From positions 248,001-312,000 of the forward strand of contig NZ_BMKR01000004.1 in NCBI RefSeq assembly GCF_014644435.1: DNA of 64,000 nucleotides. Reading direction: 5' to 3'. This DNA comes from Paenibacillus albidus (lineage in GTDB: Bacteria > Bacillota > Bacilli > Paenibacillales > Paenibacillaceae). The first letter of the stretch is position 1. Each line of letters starts with the position of its first letter. Made by a program: the position numbers and the translations under genes. This document shows, in pieces, positions 26,748 through 34,521 of this stretch. The notes under the pieces were generated by a model, which worked only from the letters and a program-made list of their open reading frames with translations, did no database searches and was not told where the DNA came from.

Positions 26748-28124
26748 ATGGTTACAACCAGAACAACCTGGCAGACTGCATCTAGAGTAAGGCGGGCCCT
26801 GATACCGCTTATCCTGTTTTTTCTGATAATGCCTGTTTCCTATGGCACGGTCAGGGCCAATACCAAACCGGAAGCGATTCCACTGCAGCCGATTATAGAT
26901 GCGGCGAACTCTGGAGATACGCTCACGCTCGAACCCGGAACGTACCTTGGGCCAATCCACATTGACAAAAGACTGACGATAAGCGGGGGCGGGCGATCAA
27001 CACTCTTAAACCCTTCTCCCAAGGCAGAGGTAGCTGTGCTGATCCGTTCGGACGGTGTGCAGCTCCAGAATCTGAACATTCAGCAAGATAACGACGGCGA
27101 AGCGGCAGCGGTTCGGGTCGAAGCCGATCAGGTGACATTGAAGAACCTGTCTATTCATACCGCAGGCTTTGGCATTGTCCTTCGAGAAGCCAGTGGGGCT
27201 GTTATTACGAATAATAAGATCCGCTGGTTTATCCCCAAAGGCTCTGCGGCAGGTACCCGTGGAAATGGCATTGATCTCTACAATTCTCATGGCGCATCAA
27301 TCAGCAAGAATGAAATCTCTTATTTACGTGATGGCATCTATCTGGAGAACAGCCGGAATACAAAGGTAGACCAGAACAGGCTTTCTTATTTGCGCTATGG
27401 GGTCCACTGCATGTATATCAACGGATCGTCCGTTACGGACAACATTGGAGAATATAATGTCACTGGAGCAATGGTAATGGGAGTGAAGGATGTAGTTGTG
27501 TCCGGCAATTCTTTCCGCAAGCAGAGTCAGAATGTCCATTCCCAGGGGATTCTGCTCTATGATGTGCGCACTTCCCGTATCTTCAACAACTTGGTGGAAG
27601 GTAACCGGGTTGGGATTTTCATGCAGCAATCCTCCGGCAACACCCTTCGGAACAACCTGGTACTGCGGAATTTTGTCGGAATTCAGTTTGAGGGTGCGGA
27701 GGACAACCGGTTCCAGCGCAATGGGTTTATTGCAAATGTGATTGAGGCCCAGGCATCGGGCAGCCAGAATAATGAGCTGAACGGGAACTTCTGGGATTCA
27801 TTTCAGGGACTTGATATTTCAGGGGACGGCTTCAGTGATCTTCCCTATGCCATCAATCCGTTCTATCAGCAGCTGATTGAGCGGGAGGCTGCATATCAAT
27901 TATTTTTTCAATCTCCAGGGATGACCTTTTTGAGTGATATGTTCAATAGCGGTAAAGAGCAGTGGTCTGCCGATTCCGCTCCGTTGTTGCAGTTTGAGTT
28001 GGAAACAGGAGCTGGGACAGGGGCAGATGAAGGCGGGGGCCAAGGACCGGTAATGGTGGTGGGATGGCTCCTCATGTTTGTGTCCGTGATTACAATACTA
28101 TATATGGGGGTTTTACGATTATGA
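26748..28124 (+). CDS. nosD: NosD-like periplasmic-type copper accessory protein
   Basis: NosD is a right-handed parallel beta-helix protein needed to mature the Cu-Z site of nitrous oxide reductase. This 458-residue form has an N-terminal signal/anchor (~18-38), repeated CASH-type rungs (ISGGGRSTLL, NGIDLYNSHGASISKNEI, DGIYLENSRNTKV, GNTLRNNLVLRNFVGIQFEG) from ~50 to ~380 and a C-terminal membrane helix (VMVVGWLLMFVSVITILYMG). AAGGGGGTGA precedes ATG 26748. The gene overlaps nosL by ATGA and opens a five-gene operon. No nosZ, the usual upstream partner, is in the window. Confidence 0.88.
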   Translation: MVTTRTTWQTASRVRRALIPLILFFLIMPVSYGTVRANTKPEAIPLQPIIDAANSGDTLTLEPGTYLGPIHIDKRLTISGGGRSTLLNPSPKAEVAVLIRSDGVQLQNLNIQQDNDGEAAAVRVEADQVTLKNLSIHTAGFGIVLREASGAVITNNKIRWFIPKGSAAGTRGNGIDLYNSHGASISKNEISYLRDGIYLENSRNTKVDQNRLSYLRYGVHCMYINGSSVTDNIGEYNVTGAMVMGVKDVVVSGNSFRKQSQNVHSQGILLYDVRTSRIFNNLVEGNRVGIFMQQSSGNTLRNNLVLRNFVGIQFEGAEDNRFQRNGFIANVIEAQASGSQNNELNGNFWDSFQGLDISGDGFSDLPYAINPFYQQLIEREAAYQLFFQSPGMTFLSDMFNSGKEQWSADSAPLLQFELETGAGTGADEGGGQGPVMVVGWLLMFVSVITILYMGVLRL

Positions 28125-28678
28125 AAAAATGGAGTGCACTGTTTATCCTGTTAATGGGTTTGGTTATTGTGACGGCTTGCGGAGCAAAGAAGTATGAACC
28201 TTTGGCGATTGATGAAGCCGTGGATATTTGCGTAATTTGCAACATGCAGGTTAAAGATGATGCTTTTGCCACACAACTGACGACTAAAGACGGGAAAAAC
28301 TATAAATTTGATGATATCGGCTGTATGAACGAATGGAAGAAACAGAACGGAACCGAAGAGATTGGAATGGACTATGTCCGCGACTATAACGACAAAGAGT
28401 GGATTGAATTCAGCAAAGCCAGCTATGTCTATGATAAATCTTTACGTACCCCTATGGCCTATGGAGTAGTCAGCTTTAAAGACACGGCTGCTGCAGAAGC
28501 TTTTGTAAAAGAACAAGGGGTTGGCACCGTCCTGACTGCAGAAGAGCTGGCCTCCCATGAATGGAAACAAAATACCGATATGATGAACATGGATATGCAT
28601 GGCGAAGACAGCCATATGGACGGGCATATGTCTGAAGATCAGGAAGGCACGCACTCTGACCAGGAAATGGATATGTGA
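28121..28678 (+). CDS. nosL: NosL-like copper-binding lipoprotein
   Basis: NosL is a membrane-attached Cu(I) chaperone for nitrous oxide reductase. The 185-residue protein has a lipobox (VIVTACG), the family copper motif DICVICNMQVKDD (Cys-x-x-Cys-x-Met) and the KFDDIGCMNEW block. The C-terminal ~35 residues form a Met/His-rich tail (NMDMHGEDSHMDGHM...) that should bind more copper and is longer than in typical NosL. ATG 28121 overlaps the nosD stop (ATGA) with GGGGG 10 bases upstream. It sits between nosD and the ABC transporter genes. Confidence 0.9.
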   Translation: MKKWSALFILLMGLVIVTACGAKKYEPLAIDEAVDICVICNMQVKDDAFATQLTTKDGKNYKFDDIGCMNEWKKQNGTEEIGMDYVRDYNDKEWIEFSKASYVYDKSLRTPMAYGVVSFKDTAAAEAFVKEQGVGTVLTAEELASHEWKQNTDMMNMDMHGEDSHMDGHMSEDQEGTHSDQEMDM

Positions 28679-29502
28679 TCATGAGCGATATGCTGCAAGT
28701 CGCCCGCAGAGAGATCAAGATGGGCTTCCGTAACCCCTGGGCCTATTCTTTTTTGGGGTTGTTCTGTACATTTAGCTTGGGCTTACTACTGATTAATTCA
28801 CAAAATGTGGTGCAGGGTTATACTGCTGTTACAGGCTCTATGTTAAGTCTGATCCTGTATCTGCTGCCTCTGATGACCTTATTCCTGGGTTCTTTTTCAT
28901 TGACTTCCGAGAAGGAAGAGGGCAGCTGGCAGCTGTTGTCTACGTACCCGATAGGAACCTTATCTTTTATTCTGGGGAAATATACAGGCCTGTTCGTCGT
29001 GCTGCTGGCGATTGTTGCCTTCGGCTATGGCCTGATGGGGATGATCAGCGGGTTAATCGGTGTAGCTTTTGACACAGGGACTTATTTTCTCTTTTTGGCT
29101 TTTTCTGCTGGACTGGTCCTGCTGTTCCTGACTTTGGCTCTGGTCATCGGATCATTGTCCCGGAATCGCTGGCAGGCGCTGACGGTCTCCGTTTCGGTCT
29201 GGTTTTTTACCGTGATTGGCTGGCCTACCTTTTTAATCGCTATTTTGGGGCTATTGCCTTATCTGTGGATCAAGCCCTTGCTGGTTACCTTAACGCTGCT
29301 GAATCCTGCTGAGCTGGTCCGGCTTTTTGTTGTGATCAAGCTGGGCGGGGGTTCTGTGCTCGGGCCGGAATATTATCAATGGGTAGAGTGGATCGGGAGA
29401 CCTGATGGCAGCCTGTTGTTTATGGGGGTCTGTCTGGTCTGGATTCTGGTCTCCATCCTGGCTGTATATTGGATATGGGAGAGGGGACGTAAGCGTGGAT
29501 AA
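28675..29502 (+). CDS. nosY: NosY-like ABC transporter permease
   Basis: This is a 275-residue, six-helix ABC-2-type permease (spans at about 20-40, 50-75, 100-130, 140-160, 170-200 and 240-265). It starts with the family segment QVARREIKMGFRNPWAY and has FSLTSEKEEGSWQLLSTYP after the second span. With NosF it forms a transporter that passes a sulfur species and couples to NosD during Cu-Z assembly. GTG 28675 overlaps nosL (GTGA) with AGGA 9 bases upstream; ATG 28681 is an alternative. Confidence 0.85.
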   Translation: MIMSDMLQVARREIKMGFRNPWAYSFLGLFCTFSLGLLLINSQNVVQGYTAVTGSMLSLILYLLPLMTLFLGSFSLTSEKEEGSWQLLSTYPIGTLSFILGKYTGLFVVLLAIVAFGYGLMGMISGLIGVAFDTGTYFLFLAFSAGLVLLFLTLALVIGSLSRNRWQALTVSVSVWFFTVIGWPTFLIAILGLLPYLWIKPLLVTLTLLNPAELVRLFVVIKLGGGSVLGPEYYQWVEWIGRPDGSLLFMGVCLVWILVSILAVYWIWERGRKRG

Positions 29503-30214
29503 TCCGTTAGTGAATGTAGAAGGAGTCTCCAAGGTTATAAGAAAGCAGACTCTCGTTGAAGGGATCAGCTTTCGGATTCCCAAGGGAAGCGTACTTGCGT
29601 TATGCGGGGGCAATGGGGCCGGTAAAAGCACGGTTCTGCGGATGCTTGCGGGTATTCTTCAACCCACTCGGGGAGAGATCACGGTCGGCGGTCTGCGCTG
29701 GGACAAATCGCGCAAGCGATTCTCGCAGCAAATTGGATATATGCCGGATGATTATCAGTTTAACCAAGGGCTGACGGCAGAAGAAGCCTTGTCTTTTTGG
29801 GCCGCACTGCGTAAAGTTCCCAAACGGAAGGTGAGAGTGAACGAGGTTCTGGCATTGGTGGGTTTGGAGGACAAAAGAAAACGTCTGGTCAACACCTTTT
29901 CCAAGGGAATGCGCCAGCGGATCTTGTTCGCTCAGGCCTTGCTCGCCAAACCCCCGCTGCTGATCATGGACGAGCCAACCAATGGTCTCGATCCCTTCTG
30001 GATGAATGAATTTGTGAAGCTGCTGCAAAACATCAGGGAAGAGGGGCATACCGTAGTTTTTTCCACGCATCAACTGGAAATAGCGGATAAGGTTGCGGAT
30101 CAACTTGTTTTTCTCAGCGATGGCCGAAATGTAGGAGCGGGTTCCACCGGGGACTTTCGCACGGAATATGGCTCTCTGTACTCTGCCTTTAATCACAGCC
30201 TAGGTCTGAAATGA
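29495..30214 (+). CDS. nosF: NosF-like ABC transporter ATPase
   Basis: This 239-residue ATPase has Walker A GGNGAGKST, a Q-loop in QIGYMPDDYQF, signature region FSKGMRQRILFAQAL, Walker B LLIMDEPTNGLDP and the switch histidine in VVFSTHQLE. It pairs with the upstream permease; the genes overlap by 8 bases. The GTG start at 29495 is supported by GAGGGGA 7 bases upstream; a longer reading from 29405 would lie inside nosY in another frame and is rejected. Confidence 0.9.
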   Translation: MDNPLVNVEGVSKVIRKQTLVEGISFRIPKGSVLALCGGNGAGKSTVLRMLAGILQPTRGEITVGGLRWDKSRKRFSQQIGYMPDDYQFNQGLTAEEALSFWAALRKVPKRKVRVNEVLALVGLEDKRKRLVNTFSKGMRQRILFAQALLAKPPLLIMDEPTNGLDPFWMNEFVKLLQNIREEGHTVVFSTHQLEIADKVADQLVFLSDGRNVGAGSTGDFRTEYGSLYSAFNHSLGLK

Positions 30215-30756
30215 GTATCTCTCTGCGCCGTACTGTAACCCTGCTGATTCTTGCTGCTGCTGTTGCTGCCGCGTTATGGGTATTCTATCAATCCGGAAAC
30301 AACAGGGAAAAGGGGACTGCCGGAAGAATAGCCGCCGGTATGCCCGCTCCTGAATTTGAAGCCACCACCTTAGATGGACAGAAGGTACGCCTGAAGGATT
30401 ATCAGGGCCAAACTGTATTAATCAATTTCTGGGCCTCCTGGTGCAAGCCTTGTGTACGGGAAATGCCGCTGCTTAACGAAGTTCACACTGCTTCGGACTC
30501 TGGAGTAGAAACTTTATTCATCAATGTAGGGGAGTCGAAAGGGACCGTATCGGAATTTATGAAAGCTCAGAAGTTTTCGTTCCCCGTTTCCATCGATGTT
30601 ACCGGCAAAATTTCGACAGCATACGAAGTCACTGCATTGCCGGCTACATTTATCCTGGATAAGGCTGGCTACATCAGAAACGCGCAATTGGGTGAAATCA
30701 CGGACTTTGCCTTGCTAGAGCAGTGGCTTGCGGAAGCCGAACATTCAAAATTCTAA
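30211..30756 (+). CDS. Membrane-anchored thioredoxin-like protein (TlpA/ResA type)
   Basis: The 181-residue protein has an N-terminal anchor helix (~8-26) and an extracytoplasmic thioredoxin fold with the redox motif WASWCKPC (Cys78, Cys81) and the cis-Pro region ALPATFILD. TlpA/ResA proteins reduce disulfides outside the membrane, for example in haem or copper centre assembly. It overlaps nosF by ATGA, so it is likely to keep copper-site cysteines of the nos maturation partners reduced; that role is inferred. It converges on the PPTase gene with no spacing between stop codons. Confidence 0.88.
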   Translation: MSISLRRTVTLLILAAAVAAALWVFYQSGNNREKGTAGRIAAGMPAPEFEATTLDGQKVRLKDYQGQTVLINFWASWCKPCVREMPLLNEVHTASDSGVETLFINVGESKGTVSEFMKAQKFSFPVSIDVTGKISTAYEVTALPATFILDKAGYIRNAQLGEITDFALLEQWLAEAEHSKF

Positions 30757-31440
30757 TTACCAGAAATAGAGCTCGTTGAGCTCAATAAAGCTGGCTGAAC
30801 CCGGCAATGTGGGGCAGCTTGAGCAAGCGGCGGCTTTGTAGGTGGGGGCAATCGTATAAGTCTGAAAGTACATTAATTCCCCTTCTGTTATCAGACTGAA
30901 GCCGCCATCCTTGCGCTGCTGAACCGTAAAGGAATCAAGCGGCCGGGACAGTCCGGTGCCAATCGCTTTGATATAGCTTTCTTTTAACGTCCACAGATTA
31001 TAAAAAAAATCCAGCTGCTCCCCGGCGGGTTTGCTTTTTAACGCCGCTTTCTCCTCCACAGAAAAAAAACGCTCTGCAACTTCCAGATCTATAGGTTTTA
31101 TCTGCTCAACATCCACTCCGAGAGCCCCTTCATTAGTGCCCCAGATCATCAGTACCCAATCTCCTGAATGAGAGACATTATATTCAAAATCGGGATACCC
31201 GGACACTCCCGGTTTGCCGAAGGGATTCTGCTCGAACTGAATATGGCCATTGCGTTGGCCGAACTGGCCGCAGAGGATGTACCGCACCAGTATCTCGCCA
31301 AATAAAGAACGGTGCGCATCTTTGATATGAATAAACCGGGTAAGGCGTTCGCGCCGGGCTTTCGACACCCGGGCTGTAAAATAGGCATAACTCTCCGGGC
31401 TTAGCTGCTCCGGAAGCTTGAAGGCAATAATTTTGGACAT
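30757..31440 (-). CDS. 4'-phosphopantetheinyl transferase (Sfp/ClbA type)
   Basis: The 227-residue enzyme transfers phosphopantetheine from CoA to the carrier domains of NRPS and PKS proteins. Family motifs are all visible: FGKPG (~74-78), NVSHSGDW (~88-95), GVDVEQIKP (Asp110, Glu112, metal binding) and WTLKESYIKAIGTGL (Glu154, Lys158). It is divergent from the biosynthetic operon, 398 bases away, and should activate its carriers. This matches clbA at the edge of the colibactin island, though Sfp-type enzymes border many clusters. Cysteines in KAAACSSCP near the C-terminus are unusual. Confidence 0.92.
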   Translation of the reverse strand: MSKIIAFKLPEQLSPESYAYFTARVSKARRERLTRFIHIKDAHRSLFGEILVRYILCGQFGQRNGHIQFEQNPFGKPGVSGYPDFEYNVSHSGDWVLMIWGTNEGALGVDVEQIKPIDLEVAERFFSVEEKAALKSKPAGEQLDFFYNLWTLKESYIKAIGTGLSRPLDSFTVQQRKDGGFSLITEGELMYFQTYTIAPTYKAAACSSCPTLPGSASFIELNELYFW

Positions 31441-31838
31441 AGTAGGGCCACCTGTCTTGGAGAAATTTAATGGTTTCGTCTTTGTGAATGTAGTGAAACG
31501 TTAAGTTTGTTATCTAAATAAGGACAGCTCTGCACTTCTGGCATACTTATTTGGACTCACTCCCTCTATCAATTAGTACTAATAGCTCATCCCGGAATTT
31601 GCACACCGCAGGACTGCCGGCATTTTACAACAGAATAGGACGTCGAATGCTGTAGTTATATACAAGAATCTCTTAATTGTCTTAAATTTTAATTTAATAT
31701 TGAAATTGAGATATAGTCCTAAAGAATGGTATTTTTTTAAAAATTTCCATAGTATAGTTGGTGGTATAAAGCTTTCGGCAAAATCAGTTTTAATACTACA
31801 ATAATATTCAATAAAAGCAATATTACGGGAGTGGTATC
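31441..31838. promoter_or_regulatory. Divergent control region between the PPTase gene and the biosynthetic operon
   Basis: This AT-rich 398-base stretch holds no gene. It has a 12-base perfect palindrome ATTAGTACTAAT (31572-31583) and an imperfect inverted pair near 31468-31478 (TTAATGGTTTC) and 31495-31504 (GAAACGTTAA). Candidate -10 boxes (TATAGT at 31712 and 31753) lack good -35 partners, so I assign no promoter. ACGGGAG precedes the first PKS codon. Confidence 0.45.
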
Positions 31839-34520
31839 ATGTCATTGGAGAATGAATATGAAGATCATAAGGCGGATATTGCCATTATTGGCCTCTCCAT
31901 CCGTCTGCCTGGCATAGATACCGTTTCACGGTTCTGGGAAGCGGTCCTGAGCGGAGAAGAGGTAGTTGCTAACGTATCCCCACAGGATGCAGCAGAAGGT
32001 GGAGCGGCGGAAAAGCCGAATTTTATTCACGCCAACACCAACATTCGGAACATTGAGAACTTCGATGCCGCATTCTTTAATTTCAACATAAGAGAGGCAT
32101 CCTTGATGGACCCTCAACACCGTCTGCTCCTGGAGACAGCATGGGAAGCGCTGGAGTCAGCGGGATATGATCCCGGGAGATATGACGGTCTTATCGGGAT
32201 GTACGCTGGCGTGTACGCGAATTATTATCAAATGTTCAACCTGCTGCCGCTTATATATGGCAACGGAACAGCCTCCGAACTTCAAATGCAGATCGCCAGC
32301 GAAAAAGACCATGCGGCAACGATGGCCGCCTACAAGCTGGGCCTTACCGGTCCGGTGCTGAATGTTCAGTCCGCCTGTTCCAGCTCGCTGGCGGCTGTCC
32401 ATTTGGCTTGTGAGAGTCTGCTTACCTACTCCAGCGACATGATGGTATGTGGAGGTGCAACGCTCGGCATTCCACAATCCCACGGCTACTACTATCAGGA
32501 CAACGGGTTGTTGTCGGCTGACGGGCATCTGAGAGCGTTCGATGCTCAGGCTACCGGCACCTTGTACAGTGATGGTGCAGGTTGCGTTGTACTGAAACGC
32601 TTTAGTGATGCCCTGGAGGACGGAGACACGATTCATGCCGTAATCAAGGGTTCGGCCGTCAATAATGATGGTGCGCTCAAAGCCGGATATACAGCTCCCG
32701 CTGTCCAAGGGCAGATTCAAGTGATTGAACGTGCACAGATGATTGCTGGTGTAAACGCCGAGGACATCAGTTACATAGAAGCCCATGGCACCGGTACCCC
32801 TCTGGGCGATGCGATCGAGTTAGAGGCACTGCATGAGGTGTTTGCCAGACATACAGGAAGAAGCGCGTTTTGCGCGTTGGGTTCGGTCAAAGCGAACGTT
32901 GGCCATACGGGGCCGGCGGCAGGCATCGTGGGGTTAATCAAGACAGTGATGGCTTTGCGGGAGAGGACGCTGCCCCCCGCAATTCACGCAGATTCACCAC
33001 ACGACAGGTTAATGACGGGCCACAGCCCGTTTTATCTGAATCCTGTTCCACTGGAGTGGAGTTCCCCGAATCAGCGGCGTCTGGCAGGAGTCAGCTCCTT
33101 TGGGCTTGGAGGCACAAATGTTCATGTCATCCTACAAGAAGCGCCCGTGCTAAGAGAGTCTCCGTCCTTACGGCGCAGCAACCTGTTTGTCCTCTCCGCC
33201 AAAAGCAAGGAGGGGCTCAAGAGGCAAAAAGAATCCTTACAGCAGTTTCTAAGCTCTGCATCAGAAGAACTGCTGGCGGATGCGGCCTATACCCTGCAGA
33301 CCGGAAGGAAGCTGTTTGAACACCGCGCAGTTTGGCTGTACGGCAGCGGGGACGAGCCGGAATGGATGGAGCGCGAGAATGACACGAAGGGTAATCAAGG
33401 ACTAACGAGTCTGCCCTTGTTCTATTTCCCGCATCCGGTTAATTTCGACGCAGCCGAGCCCGGGGACTGGATCACTGAGGAACCGGTATTCTATAGAAGC
33501 TACGTGCAGAGTATGGAACTTGCCGGGCAAATGTTCGGCAGGGGAGACCCGGCATTTCCTGATCGTGCCACATACCCTATAGCCGTACAGATCTCCTTGT
33601 TCAAACTCTGGGACAGCTGGGGAATCCAACCTTCAGGGTGCCAAGGTTCGGGCAGCGGATTATTCGCCGCCGCTTGTGCCTGCGGCCTGCTGACATTGGA
33701 GGATGCCCTGTATCTTGGCAGCTCTTACTTATCCGCACTCACAACTTCAGGTCAGGAGCGGAGTGTGTATGTCCGCAACTACCGGCAGCGAGCCGTCAGT
33801 CTGAAGACGGGGCCGATGAAGATCCCCCTTACAGCGCCGCTGGGGAAGAAGCCGATGAATCAAACAGAGTGGAGCGACAGCCACTTGTGGACAACGTATC
33901 TGATGGATGCCTTAGAAGAGGGAGCTTCATTACAGGGTGTCGTTAACAACGTTAAGGACCGGCTGGTGCTTGAGATGAGGCTTGATGAAGATTTGGTGCG
34001 CCCGGCTGAAGGTCAGGGAGCCACAGTCTGGAGGAACGTCTACCGCCTTCTCGGCAAAGTCTGGCTGGAGGGCTGCCCCGTCAATTGGAAGGGATATTAC
34101 CAAGGGGAACGCCGCCGCCGCGTTGAATTGCCTGCTTATCCATTTGAAAGAACACGCTGCTGGGTGGAGCGTGAAGCTTCTGCACTTGATTCTGGCGAGC
34201 CGCTTACGCCCGCCCCGGAACCTGTCAGCTTACGGCCGGAGCAGCTGATCGGATATACCGCACCACGCACAAAGGTTGAACAGGACCTGGTTGAAGCTTG
34301 GGAGTTGTATCTGGGAGTGGCCCCGATCGGAATTAACGACAATTATTATGAACTTGGAGGCAACTCACTGCTGGCGGCCTCCTTGCATGCACATATTTGT
34401 GAAAGGTTTTGTGTAACGCTTGGACTTGAAGTTTTTTTGGAACAGCAGACGATAGCCCGATTAGCCAAATCCATTGAATCCTGGAAATTTGATCCTACCT
34501 CTACGAAAGGCGGACACTGA
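31839..34520 (+). CDS. PKS module KS-AT(inactive)-ACP, ClbC-like
   Basis: This 893-residue protein condenses an upstream acyl chain with an extender unit. The KS (~12-440) has a full triad: Cys180 in VQSACSSSL, His316 in EAHGTGT and His356 in KANVGHTG. Residues ~445-780 are a shrunken AT: the GxGxQ start is lost, and the catalytic GHSxGE reads GSGSGL (603-608) so the nucleophile serine is replaced by Gly; the linker LPAYPFERTRCW remains. An ACP follows with Ser843 in LGGNSLL. Loading must come in trans, most simply from the stand-alone AT at 57980. Size and design match E. coli ClbC. It is the first gene of the long operon. Confidence 0.88.
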   Translation: MSLENEYEDHKADIAIIGLSIRLPGIDTVSRFWEAVLSGEEVVANVSPQDAAEGGAAEKPNFIHANTNIRNIENFDAAFFNFNIREASLMDPQHRLLLETAWEALESAGYDPGRYDGLIGMYAGVYANYYQMFNLLPLIYGNGTASELQMQIASEKDHAATMAAYKLGLTGPVLNVQSACSSSLAAVHLACESLLTYSSDMMVCGGATLGIPQSHGYYYQDNGLLSADGHLRAFDAQATGTLYSDGAGCVVLKRFSDALEDGDTIHAVIKGSAVNNDGALKAGYTAPAVQGQIQVIERAQMIAGVNAEDISYIEAHGTGTPLGDAIELEALHEVFARHTGRSAFCALGSVKANVGHTGPAAGIVGLIKTVMALRERTLPPAIHADSPHDRLMTGHSPFYLNPVPLEWSSPNQRRLAGVSSFGLGGTNVHVILQEAPVLRESPSLRRSNLFVLSAKSKEGLKRQKESLQQFLSSASEELLADAAYTLQTGRKLFEHRAVWLYGSGDEPEWMERENDTKGNQGLTSLPLFYFPHPVNFDAAEPGDWITEEPVFYRSYVQSMELAGQMFGRGDPAFPDRATYPIAVQISLFKLWDSWGIQPSGCQGSGSGLFAAACACGLLTLEDALYLGSSYLSALTTSGQERSVYVRNYRQRAVSLKTGPMKIPLTAPLGKKPMNQTEWSDSHLWTTYLMDALEEGASLQGVVNNVKDRLVLEMRLDEDLVRPAEGQGATVWRNVYRLLGKVWLEGCPVNWKGYYQGERRRRVELPAYPFERTRCWVEREASALDSGEPLTPAPEPVSLRPEQLIGYTAPRTKVEQDLVEAWELYLGVAPIGINDNYYELGGNSLLAASLHAHICERFCVTLGLEVFLEQQTIARLAKSIESWKFDPTSTKGGH

Positions 34521-34521
34521 A

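Noticed and set aside
29405..29494. Longer start for the NosF ATPase
   Set aside because: The extra residues lie inside nosY in another frame and are unlike ABC ATPases; GTG 29495 has GAGGGGA upstream.
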